64,000 bases of DNA, taken from NCBI RefSeq assembly GCF_031119625.1, contig NZ_JAVHZV010000007.1, positions 1 to 64,000 of the forward strand, in the 5' to 3' direction. Below, piece after piece: positions 54,561 through 64,000 of the stretch. Source of the DNA: Pseudomonas sp. G34. Its GTDB lineage: Bacteria; Pseudomonadota; Gammaproteobacteria; Pseudomonadales; Pseudomonadaceae. Position 1 is the first letter of the stretch; every line of letters starts with the position of its first letter. The position numbers and the translations under genes are program-made. The notes beneath the pieces were generated by a model. That model did not search any database. It was not told where the DNA came from and saw only the letters and a program-made list of their open reading frames with translations.

Positions 54561-54604
54561 GCGCAGTACCTGCCGGCTGAGGGTAACCTGGATGAGTATA
54601 AAAA

Positions 54605-54679
54605 TGGCAGGGGCGGCTGGATTCGAACCAACGCATGCCAGGATCAAAACCTGGTGCCTTACCGCTTGGCGACGCCCCT
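54605..54679 (-). tRNA. tRNA-Gln (UUG), copy 1
   Basis: 75 nt with CCA encoded. Acceptor AGGGGCG/CGCCCCT, anticodon loop TTTTGAT between CCAGG and CCTGG, T-loop TTCGAAT. Identical in sequence to the copy at 54739. Confidence 0.95.
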
Positions 54680-54738
54680 GTATCGTGTGTGACGCAATGC
54701 TGCTCAATTCGGTAGTACGAGCCACCCTTGGGTGGTTA

Positions 54739-54813
54739 TGGCAGGGGCGGCTGGATTCGAACCAACGCATGCCAGGATCAAAACCTGGTGCCTTACCGCT
54801 TGGCGACGCCCCT
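54739..54813 (-). tRNA. tRNA-Gln (UUG), copy 2
   Basis: Identical 75-nt sequence to copy 1, 59 nt apart. Both lie between ispE and prs on the same strand, the arrangement found in P. aeruginosa for at least one tRNA-Gln. Confidence 0.95.
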
Positions 54814-54838
54814 GTAACGTATAACCGATGCTACGCAT

Positions 54839-55714
54839 TCACTTCCTGGCCAGTTCTTGCAGCTTGCGGTGCAACATCGAAACGTTGGCACCCTGCGCAA
54901 CAAAACTTGGCAGTGTGGCTGGAAGTTGGCGGGCGACTTTATCAGCATCGTCCCTGTTTGGGAAGCTCCCAAACACACAAGCTCCAGTGCCGGTCAATCT
55001 TGTAGGAACAAATTTGTTCAGCAAGATCAGCGCGTTACGAACAGCTGAGTAACGCTTCTCGACGACCGGCTGGCAGTCATTACGACCACCCCCCTCAAGA
55101 AGGCTGCGAACTTTAATGGGCGGCGTATCGCGTGTCAACTCAGGGTCGGAGAAAACTTCTGCTGTACTGACAAGCACTTGCGGCACGGCGACGAGAAACC
55201 AGGGCTCCGGCAGCTCCACCGGGGTGAGTTTTTCGCCGACGCCTTCGGCGAAGGCCGCGCGGCCGCGCACGAATACCGGCACGTCGGCGCCCAGGCTCAG
55301 GCCCAGGGCCGCCAGGCGATCCTCGCTCCAGCCCAGTTGCCAGAGGTGATCGAGGCCGAGCAGGGTGGTCGCGGCGTCCGAGCTGCCGCCGCCGATGCCG
55401 CCGCCCATGGGCAGGCGTTTGTTCAGCCAGATATCCGCACCCAGGCGCGTACCACTCTGCTGCTGTAATTGTTTGGCGGCGCGCACGATCAGGTTGCTGT
55501 CGTGGGGCACGCCGTCGATTTCGCTGTGCAGGCGGATCACGCCGTCTTCGCGGCGCCTGAAGCCCAGCTCGTCGCCGTGGTCGAGAAACTGGAACAGGGT
55601 CTGCAGCTCGTGATAGCCGTCGTCGCGGCGACCGAGGATGTGCAGCATCAGGTTGAGCTTGGCTGGCGCCGGCAGAGTCAGCTCGGCGTCAGTGGGGATG
55701 GCGTCTGTGGTCAT
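54839..55714 (-). CDS. ispE: 4-diphosphocytidyl-2-C-methyl-D-erythritol kinase
   Basis: 291 residues from ATG 55714; a TTG six codons earlier is less likely. GHMP kinase with [16 protein letters not shown] at the start and ATP loop [14 protein letters not shown]. It phosphorylates CDP-ME in the MEP isoprenoid pathway. Between lolB and the tRNA-Gln genes. Confidence 0.95.
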   Translation of the reverse strand: MTTDAIPTDAELTLPAPAKLNLMLHILGRRDDGYHELQTLFQFLDHGDELGFRRREDGVIRLHSEIDGVPHDSNLIVRAAKQLQQQSGTRLGADIWLNKRLPMGGGIGGGSSDAATTLLGLDHLWQLGWSEDRLAALGLSLGADVPVFVRGRAAFAEGVGEKLTPVELPEPWFLVAVPQVLVSTAEVFSDPELTRDTPPIKVRSLLEGGGRNDCQPVVEKRYSAVRNALILLNKFVPTRLTGTGACVFGSFPNRDDADKVARQLPATLPSFVAQGANVSMLHRKLQELARK

Positions 55715-55768
55715 GGCGGCAATGGTTGGCAAGAGGGGGTAAGAGAGTCGCGCAGGCTAGCGCAGCCG

Positions 55769-55845
55769 GTAGCTCGGGTCGAGCGCGGCGACACCCGGGA
55801 GGTCGTCCTGGGTATCGCTGCGCTCAATCGCAGGCTACGGCGCGG
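55769..55845. repeat. Dispersed GTAGC-bounded repeat
   Basis: Begins GTAGCTCGGGTCGAGCGC and ends GCTGCGCTCAATCGCAGGCT then ACG. The right half closely matches 207-239 at the left of the window. Non-coding gap between ispE and lolB. Confidence 0.6.
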
Positions 55846-55906
55846 GAATGGCTGGTATGCAAAGCGCGATGCGGGAAGACATCGCGCCTGGCGGGCTGGA
55901 GCCGGC

Positions 55907-56527
55907 TTACTGGCCGAGGTGGCGCGGCTGCCAGTCCTTGATCACCAGAGTCACCTGGATATCGTGGCCTTCGAGGCGCAGGCGCTCGGGCAGCCAGTAG
56001 CCATCCTGCTCGGCGTAGCGGGTGTAGCTGACGTCCCAGCCATCCTGACGCAGCTGTGCCAGGCGGCTGTCGGCGTCCAGGGTGATGCGGCTCTTGCTGT
56101 CCGGCGCGGGCAGGCCGCGGATCCACCACAGCAGGTGCGAGACCGGCAGGTTGAGGCCCAGTTGCTGCTGCAGCAGTTCTTCCGGGGACTCGGCCTGATA
56201 GCGGCCCTGGTTGGCGACTTCCAGCTCGACCTTGCCAGGGCGGCCGGTCAGCCGCGCAGCGCCGCGGCCGAGGGGGCCTGACAGGCGGATATCGGCGTAA
56301 TCCTGGCGTTGCAGCCAGAACAGCGTGCCGCTGCCCGAATCGCGCGGGGCGCGGATACCGACCTTGCCGTTGATCTGCCAGCCGTCGAGGGTGCTGATCT
56401 GCTGCTTGTGTGCCTGCCAGCGAGCGGGGTCGCCCAGGCCCTGTTCCACCGCTTCACGGGTGGACAGGCCGGAACAGCCGGCCAGCAGGGTGACCAGGGC
56501 GAGTACGAGAAGGGGGCGAAGCGACAT
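55907..56527 (-). CDS. lolB: Outer-membrane lipoprotein insertion factor LolB
   Basis: 206 residues with lipobox TLLAGC (Cys18) and the LolB beta-barrel ('[38 protein letters not shown]'). It accepts lipoproteins from LolA and inserts them in the outer membrane. Its ATG overlaps the stop of the TPR lipoprotein gene. Confidence 0.95.
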   Translation of the reverse strand: MSLRPLLVLALVTLLAGCSGLSTREAVEQGLGDPARWQAHKQQISTLDGWQINGKVGIRAPRDSGSGTLFWLQRQDYADIRLSGPLGRGAARLTGRPGKVELEVANQGRYQAESPEELLQQQLGLNLPVSHLLWWIRGLPAPDSKSRITLDADSRLAQLRQDGWDVSYTRYAEQDGYWLPERLRLEGHDIQVTLVIKDWQPRHLGQ

Positions 56528-58257
56528 CAGGGTTTCTCCGATCCGGTCAGGCGCAGCACCGTGCTGCGCAGAATTTCACTCTCGGGCTGTTCCTTCAGGG
56601 CGTCACGCCAGATCTTCCGGGCTTCGCGCTGCTTGCCCTGGGCCCACAGCGTTTCACCCAGGTGGGCGGCAACTTCGTGATCCGGGAAGCGCTCGAATGC
56701 CTGGCGCAGCCACTTCTCGGCGGCGGCGAGGTTGCCGAGGCGGTAGTTGGCCCAGCCGAGGCTGTCGAGAATGGCCGGGTCTTCCGGGTTGAGGTCGTGG
56801 GCCTTCTGGATCAGCTCCAGGCCTTCCTGGTGGCGATCGGTACGGTCGACCAGGGTGTAGCCCAGGGCGTTGAGGGCCATGGCGTTGTCCGGCTCACGCT
56901 CGAGGATCAGGCGCAGGTCGCGCTCCAGCTGCTTCAGGTCACCACGTGGCTCGGCGAGCATGGCGCGGGTATAGAGCAGGTTGATATCACCCGGGTATTG
57001 CTTGAGCGCCTGCTGGATCAGGTCCCAGGCCTGGTCGGCCTTGTTCTGCTTGGACAGTGACTCGGCTTCGATCAGGTACAGCTGCAGGGCGTATTCCGGT
57101 TCGCTGTCGCGAGCTTCGGCCAGGTGCCGGGAGGCCTCGGCGCCACGGCCGTTGGCGACCAGCAGGTCGGTCATGCGCGCCTGGGCAGGCAGGTAGTCGG
57201 TACCGCCGCCAACCATCGAGTAGGCGAGCAGGGCGTCGTCCACTTCACCCAGGGCTTCGTGGGCGCGGCCGAGGTTGTACTGCGCCGGGTCGACGTGGGC
57301 GTCGCGCTGGATCAGTTCTTCCAGGTAGACGATGGCTTCGCGCCAGGCTTCGGCTTCCAGGCATACCAGGGCCAGGGAAAAGCGCAGGTCGTCGTCTTCG
57401 GGGAATTGCTGCAGCAGCGAGGAGAATTCGCCACGGGCTTCATCCATGCGACCCAGCTCGACCAGTTGGCGGGCGTAGGTCAGGCGCAGGCGTTTGTCGC
57501 TGGGGTTGCGCTCCATGCCGGCCTTGAGCAGCGGCAGCGCTTCCTCGCCACGCCCCAGGCTTTGCAGCAGGCGGGCACGCAACAGCAGCGGAGCGGATTG
57601 ATCCTGCTTGGCCTCGCTGGTTTCGAGTAGCTTGAGGGCTTCCTCGGCGCGGCCATCCTGTTGCAGCAGCAGCGCCTTGCCGAACAGCAGCTGGCCGTCG
57701 TTCGGGTACTTGCCAAGCAGGCGATCGAAGCTTTGCAGCAGGCCGGCGCGGGTATCCGGGTCGGTTTCCGCGGCGGACAGCGCGAGAAAATCGAAGTGGG
57801 TGTTGCCCTGGCGCTGGCGCACCCGCTCCATATAACTCATGGCTTCGTCGTAACGGCCGGCGCGGGCCAGCTGCACGGCGGCGGCGCGTTGGGCATCGAC
57901 GTTCGCGGGGGCGTTCTTGGCCCAGATCAGCGCAGTGTCCAGGGCTTCCTGCTCGGCGCCCAGGTACTCGGCAATACGGAAGCCGCGCTCGGCGACCCCG
58001 GCATCCTGGGTGGCATTGGCCTGCTGTACATAGTTGCTCAGGGCAATATCGAAACGGTTGCGCTGGCCGGCCAGTTCGGCGGTCAGCAGCGCCAGCAGGG
58101 TTTCCTGGCTGAACGAGCCGTAGCTTTCCGGTGCCTTGGCGGTCGCCTCGGTGCCCGGTTCCTCAACGGGAACGTTGCCATCCGGTGCGGACGGCGCAAA
58201 AGTCTGACAACCGCCCAGCAAGGCCAGGGCGGTGAACAACGCAATGGGTCTATTCAT
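56527..58257 (-). CDS. TPR-repeat lipoprotein
   Basis: 576 residues from ATG 58257 with lipobox ALLGGC (Cys17). The rest is about a dozen TPR-like helical repeats (for example '[36 protein letters not shown]'). A likely outer-membrane scaffold or complex partner; no enzyme motif. Coupled to lolB (ATGA), as for PA4667 in P. aeruginosa. Divergent from hemA. Confidence 0.88.
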   Translation of the reverse strand: MNRPIALFTALALLGGCQTFAPSAPDGNVPVEEPGTEATAKAPESYGSFSQETLLALLTAELAGQRNRFDIALSNYVQQANATQDAGVAERGFRIAEYLGAEQEALDTALIWAKNAPANVDAQRAAAVQLARAGRYDEAMSYMERVRQRQGNTHFDFLALSAAETDPDTRAGLLQSFDRLLGKYPNDGQLLFGKALLLQQDGRAEEALKLLETSEAKQDQSAPLLLRARLLQSLGRGEEALPLLKAGMERNPSDKRLRLTYARQLVELGRMDEARGEFSSLLQQFPEDDDLRFSLALVCLEAEAWREAIVYLEELIQRDAHVDPAQYNLGRAHEALGEVDDALLAYSMVGGGTDYLPAQARMTDLLVANGRGAEASRHLAEARDSEPEYALQLYLIEAESLSKQNKADQAWDLIQQALKQYPGDINLLYTRAMLAEPRGDLKQLERDLRLILEREPDNAMALNALGYTLVDRTDRHQEGLELIQKAHDLNPEDPAILDSLGWANYRLGNLAAAEKWLRQAFERFPDHEVAAHLGETLWAQGKQREARKIWRDALKEQPESEILRSTVLRLTGSEKP

Positions 58258-58531
58258 AAGAGGAAATGCGACTAACCTGCGGTTTTGGCCATCATGACAC
58301 AAGCCGTTGGGCAAGCCCATGGGGCAGCCCGTGTGTCCTGGCGATGTGAGGTTGGACTGCCGAAGCCTGGACGGGTTGCATTCAATCCAGGGGCGCGCTC
58401 GTGGTGCTGGAAAAGTCCTGCGGGTTGCCGATGATCGGCCCTCGCTATCGTCGCCATACAGGGTGCAATGGTTGTTCTGCATCGGCCGAAGTAGGACAAT
58501 TGCCTGCTTCCATCCCCTGTCAGCGACGTGC

Positions 58532-59812
58532 ATGGCCTTTATCGCCCTCGGTATCAACCACAAGACCGCTTCGGTGGATGTTCGCGAGCGCGTGGCTTTT
58601 ACTCCAGAGCAGCTCGTAGAGGCGTTGCAGCTGCTGTGCCGCGATACGCCGAGCCGCGAGGCGGCGATCCTGTCGACCTGCAACCGCAGCGAGCTATACC
58701 TCGAACAGGACGGCCCTGGCGTCGAGGCGGTGCTCGGCTGGTTGGCCGATTACCATCATTTGAGCGTCGATGAGCTGCGTGCCTGCGCTTATATCCATGA
58801 AGATGATGCGGCCGTTCGTCACATGATGCGCGTGGCCTCCGGCCTCGATTCCATGGTGCTCGGCGAGCCGCAGATTCTCGGCCAGATGAAGTCCGCCTTT
58901 GCCGTGGCCCGCGAGGCCGGCACCCTCGGCCCGCTGCTGGGTCGTTTGTTCCAGGCCACCTTCAGCACCGCCAAGACCGTGCGCACCGATACCGCGATTG
59001 GCGAGAACCCGGTGTCGGTGGCCTTTGCCGCGGTGAGCCTGGCCAAGCAGATCTTCGCTGACCTGCATCGCAGCCAGGCGCTGCTGATCGGTGCTGGCGA
59101 AACCATCAGCCTGGTGGCTCGCCACCTGCACGACCAAGGCATCAAGCGCATCGTGGTCGCCAACCGCACCCTGGAACGCGCCAGCAGCCTGGCCGAGCAG
59201 TTCGGTGCCCACGCCGTGCTGCTTTCCGACATTCCCCAGGAGCTGGTGCACAGCGATATCGTCATCAGTTCCACCGCCAGCCAGCTGCCGATCCTCGGCA
59301 AGGGCGCGGTGGAAAGCGCCCTCAAGCAGCGCAAGCACAAGCCGATCTTCATGGTCGATATCGCCGTGCCGCGCGATATCGAGCCCCAGGTCGGCGAGCT
59401 GGACGACGTCTACCTGTATACCGTCGACGACCTGCACGAAGTCATCGCCGAGAACCTCAAGAGCCGCCAGGGCGCGGCCCAGGCCGCCGAGGAACTGGTG
59501 GCCGCCGGCACCGACGAGTTCATGGCGCGCCTGCGTGAACTGGCGGCGGTGGATGTGCTCCGGGCTTACCGTCAGCAGGCCGAACGCCTGCGTGACGACG
59601 AGCTGGCCCGCGCCCAGCGCATGCTCGCCAATGGCGCCGCCGCCGAAGACGTGCTGGCCCAGCTGGCCCGTGGCCTGACCAACAAGTTGCTGCACGCGCC
59701 CAGCGTGCAGCTGAAGAAATTCTCCGCCACCGGGCGCGTCGATGCGTTGGGTGTGGCTCAGGAGCTGTTCGCCCTCGACGAAGGCGCGACCTCCGGCGTG
59801 GTCAATAAATAG
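58532..59812 (+). CDS. hemA: Glutamyl-tRNA reductase
   Basis: 426 residues from ATG 58532. Catalytic Cys50 in STCNRSE, NADPH Rossmann domain ([12 protein letters not shown]) and C-terminal dimerisation helices. First step of C5 haem synthesis. The 274-bp gap before it, shared with the divergent TPR gene, shows no gene. Followed 10 nt later by prfA. Confidence 0.97.
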   Translation: MAFIALGINHKTASVDVRERVAFTPEQLVEALQLLCRDTPSREAAILSTCNRSELYLEQDGPGVEAVLGWLADYHHLSVDELRACAYIHEDDAAVRHMMRVASGLDSMVLGEPQILGQMKSAFAVAREAGTLGPLLGRLFQATFSTAKTVRTDTAIGENPVSVAFAAVSLAKQIFADLHRSQALLIGAGETISLVARHLHDQGIKRIVVANRTLERASSLAEQFGAHAVLLSDIPQELVHSDIVISSTASQLPILGKGAVESALKQRKHKPIFMVDIAVPRDIEPQVGELDDVYLYTVDDLHEVIAENLKSRQGAAQAAEELVAAGTDEFMARLRELAAVDVLRAYRQQAERLRDDELARAQRMLANGAAAEDVLAQLARGLTNKLLHAPSVQLKKFSATGRVDALGVAQELFALDEGATSGVVNK

Positions 59813-59822
59813 AAGGCCTGCA

Positions 59823-60905
59823 ATGAAAGCTTCGCTGATCAATAAACTCGACCTGCTGCACGACCGTTTCGAAGAGGTCACGGCGCTGCTCGGCGACGCC
59901 GAGGTGATCACCAATCAGGCCCAGTTCCGCGCTTATTCCAAGGAATATGCCGAGATCGAACCGGTGATCATGGCGTTTCGCGAGTTCCGCAAGGTGCAGG
60001 CCGACCTCGACGGCGCCCTGGCGCTGCTCAAGGACAGCGACCCGGACATGCGCGAGATGGCCGAGGAAGAAGTCGACACCGCCAAGGCCCGTCTTCTCGA
60101 ACTGGAAGACAGCCTGCAGCGCATGCTGCTGCCCAAGGACCCCAACGACGGCCGCAACGTGTTTCTCGAAGTGCGTGCCGGCACCGGCGGCGACGAGGCG
60201 GCGATCTTCGCCGGCGACCTGTTCCGCATGTATTCGCGCTATGCCGAGAAGCAGGGCTGGCGCGTCGAGGTGCTGTCGGCCAACGAGGGCGAACATGGCG
60301 GCTTCAAGGAAGTGATCGCCCGGGTCGAAGGCGACAACGTGTTCGGCAAGCTCAAGTTCGAGTCCGGCGCGCACCGCGTGCAGCGCGTGCCGGAAACCGA
60401 GTCCCAGGGGCGCATCCATACCTCGGCCTGCACCGTGGCGGTATTGCCCGAGCCGGACGAGCAGATGGCCATCGAGATCAACCCGGCGGATCTGCGTGTC
60501 GATACCTACCGCAGCTCCGGGGCCGGCGGTCAGCACGTCAACACCACCGACTCGGCGATCCGCATCACCCATATCCCCACCGGCACGGTGGTGGAATGCC
60601 AGGAAGAGCGCTCCCAGCACAAGAACCGCGCCAAGGCCATGGCCTGGCTGGCGGCCAAGCTCAAGGACCAGCAGGACGCTGCCGCCCACAAGGAAATTTC
60701 CGACACCCGCAAGCTGCTGGTCGGCTCCGGTGACCGCTCGGAACGCATCCGCACCTATAACTTCCCCCAGGGCCGGGTGACCGATCACCGCATCAACCTG
60801 ACCCTGTATTCGCTCAACGAAGTGATCGCCGGTAGCGTCGATGCGGTGATCGAGCCGCTGCTTGCCGAGTACCAGGCCGATCAGCTGGCGGCGTTGAGCG
60901 ACTGA
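59823..60905 (+). CDS. prfA: Peptide chain release factor 1
   Basis: 360 residues. Stop-codon-reading loop region, then GGQ in [15 protein letters not shown] near residue 235, the Gln that PrmC methylates. hemA-prfA-prmC order is the standard one. Confidence 0.97.
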   Translation: MKASLINKLDLLHDRFEEVTALLGDAEVITNQAQFRAYSKEYAEIEPVIMAFREFRKVQADLDGALALLKDSDPDMREMAEEEVDTAKARLLELEDSLQRMLLPKDPNDGRNVFLEVRAGTGGDEAAIFAGDLFRMYSRYAEKQGWRVEVLSANEGEHGGFKEVIARVEGDNVFGKLKFESGAHRVQRVPETESQGRIHTSACTVAVLPEPDEQMAIEINPADLRVDTYRSSGAGGQHVNTTDSAIRITHIPTGTVVECQEERSQHKNRAKAMAWLAAKLKDQQDAAAHKEISDTRKLLVGSGDRSERIRTYNFPQGRVTDHRINLTLYSLNEVIAGSVDAVIEPLLAEYQADQLAALSD

Positions 60906-60912
60906 ACAGCCT

Positions 60913-60970
60913 GTAGGTTGGATCGGTGCGCGTAGGCGCTTTTTCATCCACCTGCGCCCCGATCCGCCCA
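60913..60970. repeat. Dispersed GTAGGGTGGA-type repeat, copy 4 (short)
   Basis: GTAGGTTGGATC at the left and GATCCGCCCAAG at the right, with CGCTTTTTCATCCACC inside. It is a 58-bp degraded relative of the other copies, in the prfA-prmC gap: a third case of this family inside a probable operon. Confidence 0.6.
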
Positions 60971-60981
60971 AGAAGCGATAT

Positions 60982-61815
60982 ATGGCTACTATCGAATCCC
61001 TGCTCAGCACCGCTGCACTGCCTGACTCGCCCAGCCCGCGCCTGGACGCCGAGCTGCTGCTGGCCCATGCCCTGGGCAAGCCGCGCAGCTATCTGCGTAC
61101 CTGGGCCGACCGTGACGTGGAGGCCGATGCGGCCGCTCTGTTCGCCGCCAGCCTGGCGCGTCGGCGTAATGGCGAGCCCGTTGCCTACATTCTCGGTCGT
61201 CAGGGCTTCTGGAGCCTGGACCTGGAGGTTGCGCCCCACACCCTGATTCCGCGCCCGGATACCGAGCTGCTGGTGGAAACCTCGCTGGCGCTGCTGCCCG
61301 GCGGCCCGGCCCGGGTGCTCGACCTGGGCACCGGCAGCGGCGCCATCGCCCTGGCGCTGGCCAGCGAGCGGCCGGCCTGGCAGGTCACCGGCGTCGACCG
61401 GGTCGCCGAGGCGGTGGCGCTGGCCGAAGGCAACCGTGCGCGGCTGGGCCTGGCCAATGCCGCGTTCCGCCCGAGCCACTGGTTCGCGGCGCTGGGCGGC
61501 GAGCGCTACGGGTTGATCGTCAGCAACCCGCCCTATATCGCCAGTGACGACCATCACCTGGGCGAGGGCGATGTGCGTTTCGAGCCGAGCAGTGCGCTGG
61601 TCTCGGGCGTCGATGGGCTGGACGATATCCGCCTGATCATCGACCAGGCGCCGGCCTACCTGGCGGCACCCGGCTGGCTGCTGCTCGAACATGGCTTCGA
61701 TCAGGCCGAAGCGGTGCGCGAGCTGTTGAGCCAGCGCGGCTTCGTCGAGGTTCACAGCCGCCGTGATCTCGCCGATCATGAGCGCATCAGCCTGGGGCGG
61801 TGGCCACATGAATGA
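60982..61815 (+). CDS. prmC: Release factor glutamine methyltransferase
   Basis: 277 residues. SAM motif VLDLGTGSGAIALALA and catalytic NPPY (182-185). N-terminal helical domain recognises the release factor. Methylates the GGQ of RF1/RF2. Overlaps moeB by 8 nt. Confidence 0.96.
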   Translation: MATIESLLSTAALPDSPSPRLDAELLLAHALGKPRSYLRTWADRDVEADAAALFAASLARRRNGEPVAYILGRQGFWSLDLEVAPHTLIPRPDTELLVETSLALLPGGPARVLDLGTGSGAIALALASERPAWQVTGVDRVAEAVALAEGNRARLGLANAAFRPSHWFAALGGERYGLIVSNPPYIASDDHHLGEGDVRFEPSSALVSGVDGLDDIRLIIDQAPAYLAAPGWLLLEHGFDQAEAVRELLSQRGFVEVHSRRDLADHERISLGRWPHE

Positions 61816-62575
61816 ACACCTGAGCGATGAGGAACTGCTGCGCTACAGCCGGCAGATCCTGCTCTCGCAGATCGATGTAACGGGCCAGTTGCGCCTTAAA
61901 GGCAGCCGCGTGCTGATCGTCGGCCTCGGCGGCCTCGGCTCGCCGGTGGCCCTGTACCTGGCGGCGGCCGGCGTCGGTGAGCTGCACCTGGCGGACTTCG
62001 ATAGCGTCGACCTGAGCAACCTGCAGCGGCAGATAGCCCATGACACCGCGAGTATCGGCCAGAGCAAGGTCGACTCGGCGTTGGCACGGCTGGCGGCGCT
62101 CAACCCCGACATTACCCTGCGGGCCCATCGCCAGGCCCTGGATGCCGACTCCCTGGCCGCTGCGGTGGCGGCGGTCGATCTGGTGCTCGACTGCTCCGAC
62201 AACTTCACCACCCGCGAAGCCGTCAACGCCGCCTGCGTGGCGGCGCGTCGGCCGCTGGTCAGCGGTGCGGCGATCCGCCTGGAAGGCCAGCTGTCGGTGT
62301 TCGATCCGCGCCGTGACGACAGCCCCTGCTACCACTGCCTGTATGGCCATGGCAGCGAAGCCGAGCTGACCTGCAGCGAAGCTGGCGTGGCTGGGCCGCT
62401 GGTCGGCCTGGTCGGCAGCCTGCAGGCGCTGGAGGCGTTGAAGCTGCTGGCCGGCTTTGGCGAGCCGCTGGTCGGGCGGCTGCTGCTGATCGATGCCTTT
62501 GGCTCGCGTTTTCGCGAGTTGCGGGTCAAGCGCGATCCCGGCTGCGCCGTATGCGGAAGCACCGTCCATGGCTGA
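61808..62575 (+). CDS. moeB: Molybdopterin-synthase adenylyltransferase / ThiF-like E1 enzyme
   Basis: 255 residues from ATG 61808. ATP loop [20 protein letters not shown], DxSDNF-type motif [10 protein letters not shown], and zinc cysteines CYHC and CAVC. Activates the C-terminal Gly of sulfur carriers (MoaD or ThiS). In P. aeruginosa the gene here is named moeB; a ThiF role cannot be excluded. Confidence 0.9.
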   Translation: MNEHLSDEELLRYSRQILLSQIDVTGQLRLKGSRVLIVGLGGLGSPVALYLAAAGVGELHLADFDSVDLSNLQRQIAHDTASIGQSKVDSALARLAALNPDITLRAHRQALDADSLAAAVAAVDLVLDCSDNFTTREAVNAACVAARRPLVSGAAIRLEGQLSVFDPRRDDSPCYHCLYGHGSEAELTCSEAGVAGPLVGLVGSLQALEALKLLAGFGEPLVGRLLLIDAFGSRFRELRVKRDPGCAVCGSTVHG

Positions 62576-63374
62576 CGCGCCGATCGGGGTGTTCGATTCC
62601 GGCGTCGGCGGCCTCACGGTATTGCGGGAAATCCGCGCCTTGCTGCCCGCTGAGACGCTGCTCTACGTGGCCGACAGCGGCCATGTGCCCTATGGGGAAA
62701 AAAGCCCCGAGTACATTCGTGAGCGTTGTCGGCACATCGCCGCGTTCCTGCTCGCGCGTGGCGCCAAGGCGTTGGTGCTGGCCTGCAACACCGCGACGGT
62801 GGCCGGGGTGGCCGAGCTGCGTAGCCTGTATCCGCAACTGCCGATCGTGGCCATGGAGCCTGCCGTGAAACCGGCGGCGGCGGCCACGCGCTCCGGGGTG
62901 GTCGGCGTGCTGGCTACCACCGGTACGCTGAAGAGCGCGCGCTTCGCGGCGTTACTCGACCAGTTCGCCAGTGACGTGCGGGTGGTCACGCAGCCGTGTC
63001 CGGGGCTGGTCGAGTTGATCGAGGCAGGTGACCTGCACGATCCGGCACTGCATGCGCTGCTGCGCGGCTATGTCGACCCGTTGCTTGCCGAGGGCTGCGA
63101 CACGCTGATTCTCGGCTGCACCCACTATCCCTTCCTGAGACCGCTGCTCGAACAGTGGTTGGGGCCGTCGATCAGCCTGATCGACACCGGCGCGGCAGTC
63201 GCCCGGCAGTTGCAACGCCTGCTGGCCAGCCGCGACTTGCTGGCCGTCGGGCCACGTGGCGTGGATCGCTTCTGGTGCAGCGGCGAGCCAATGGCCATGC
63301 AGCGGGTATTGCCGCAACTATGGGGCACGGCGGCACAAGTACAGGCGTTGCCGCCAAGTGGCCCTGGGCAATGA
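62568..63374 (+). CDS. murI: Glutamate racemase
   Basis: 268 residues from ATG 62568. [12 protein letters not shown] head and the two catalytic cysteines in ACNTAT and GCTHYPF. Provides D-glutamate for peptidoglycan. Overlaps moeB by 8 nt, the last of the hemA-prfA-prmC-moeB-murI group. Confidence 0.97.
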   Translation: MADAPIGVFDSGVGGLTVLREIRALLPAETLLYVADSGHVPYGEKSPEYIRERCRHIAAFLLARGAKALVLACNTATVAGVAELRSLYPQLPIVAMEPAVKPAAAATRSGVVGVLATTGTLKSARFAALLDQFASDVRVVTQPCPGLVELIEAGDLHDPALHALLRGYVDPLLAEGCDTLILGCTHYPFLRPLLEQWLGPSISLIDTGAAVARQLQRLLASRDLLAVGPRGVDRFWCSGEPMAMQRVLPQLWGTAAQVQALPPSGPGQ

Positions 63375-63391
63375 GCCATTAAATATTTTTA

Positions 63392-63420
63392 GAACCAACG
63401 GAACTTGGCTAAAGTCTGTA
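63392..63420 (+). promoter_or_regulatory. Possible extracytoplasmic sigma (AlgU/RpoE-type) promoter of pagL
   Basis: GAACCA (63392-63397), 17 nt, then TCTGTA (63415-63420), against the remembered AlgU consensus GAACTT-N16/17-TCTGA. A second GAACTT starts at 63401 without a well-placed -10. Confidence 0.35.
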
Positions 63421-63482
63421 ACTGTAGGTTTCACCTGCCGCACTTAAAAGACTAACAAGTCCCTATATACAAGGATGCTCCA

Positions 63483-64000
63483 ATGAAGAAGTTGGTTGGC
63501 TTGGCCACTGCAGTTGCGTTGTCTCTTGGATCGGTTACCGCCGCTCAGGCAACGGGTTTGACCTTTTCCGTGGGCCAATCTGGCGACTCCACGATGGTTT
63601 ACCGCCTCGGTGCCCAGTTCGATTTCAATAGCCGCTGGTTCGAAAGCAGTGTCGGTCACCTCGGTGGCTACTGGGATGCCGGTTACACCTATTGGCAAGG
63701 GGATGACACCTCTACCAACCACAGTGTTTCCTTTGCGCCGGTATTCGTTTACGAGTTCGCCGGGCAAACCGTCAAACCCTACCTGGAAGCGGGTATCGGG
63801 GTAGCGGCATTCTCCAACACCAAACTTGAGTCCAATGACCTGGGTTCTTCGTTCCAGTTCGAAGACCGCATCGGTGCCGGCCTGCGCTTCGCCGGTGGTC
63901 ATGAAGTAGGGATCCGGGCAATCCACTATTCCAACGCCGGTATCAAGCAGCCCAACGATGGCGTCGAGGCGTATTCGCTGCACTATCGCCTGAACTTCTA
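63483..64000 (+). CDS. pagL: Lipid A 3-O-deacylase, cut at its stop codon by the window edge
   Basis: 172 residues read; the final two bases (TA) begin the stop codon, so the protein is complete. Signal peptide (MKKLVGLATAVALSLGSVTA), then an eight-strand outer-membrane barrel. The catalytic His148, Ser150 and Glu162 are intact (HYSNAG; GVEAYSL). With a 22-residue offset they equal His126, Ser128 and Glu140 of P. aeruginosa PagL. Removes the 3-position acyl chain of lipid A. AAGGA lies 8 nt upstream. Confidence 0.93.
   Translation, partial: MKKLVGLATAVALSLGSVTAAQATGLTFSVGQSGDSTMVYRLGAQFDFNSRWFESSVGHLGGYWDAGYTYWQGDDTSTNHSVSFAPVFVYEFAGQTVKPYLEAGIGVAAFSNTKLESNDLGSSFQFEDRIGAGLRFAGGHEVGIRAIHYSNAGIKQPNDGVEAYSLHYRLNF

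Overview
The window is a stretch of a Pseudomonas chromosome, high in G+C. The gene order closely follows the P. aeruginosa PA4661-PA4690 neighbourhood as I remember it: pagL, murI, moeB, prmC, prfA, hemA, TPR lipoprotein, lolB, ispE, tRNA-Gln, prs, rplY, pth, ychF, tRNA-Met, carbonic anhydrase, rimI, holD, mksBEF. Species is not assignable by eye.

Layout. 1-4100: a pqi-type operon of two PqiA-like membrane proteins and a six-MCE-domain periplasmic protein. 4100-9000: the mksF-mksE-mksB condensin operon (minus strand). 9260-11800: the carboxynorspermidine route (nspC and a saccharopine-dehydrogenase-like synthase). 11890-15935: a CitMHS transporter, a split AtuA-type pair and a divergent LysR regulator. 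16000-24000: holD-rimI, carbonic anhydrase, two EamA transporters and small conserved proteins. 24080-30740: ttgR with the divergent ttgABC-type RND efflux operon. 30750-33660: DedA, RcnB-like and small membrane proteins.

33700-50300 is a mobile hotspot. It starts with yhfG and a wrecked fic gene whose two remnants flank a higBA toxin-antitoxin module, then a RelBE-type pair. An inovirus (filamentous phage) prophage of about 14.3 kb follows, integrated at the 3' end of tRNA-Met(CAU) and bounded by 62-bp perfect direct repeats. Its core holds repressor, Xis-like protein, ssDNA-binding candidate, small membrane proteins, major coat, pIII-like adsorption protein, pVI-like protein, Zot assembly ATPase, its own secretin, Rep and integrase. 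Next to attL it carries A+T-rich cargo: a protein I cannot name, and a two-gene unit that looks like a ShosTA-type anti-phage system (DprA/SMF protein plus a HAD-phosphoribosyltransferase-zinc-ribbon fusion). Another cargo membrane protein sits between integrase and attR. This cargo is the most interesting part of the window.

50400-64000 is housekeeping: cupin protein, ychF-pth-rplY-prs, two tRNA-Gln genes, ispE-lolB-TPR, hemA-prfA-prmC-moeB-murI, and pagL running off the right edge.

Three families of short dispersed repeats occur between genes. Members of one GTAGGGTGGA-bounded family sit inside both the mks and carboxynorspermidine gene pairs. Functions are assigned from recognisable motifs and family memory; no database search was run.
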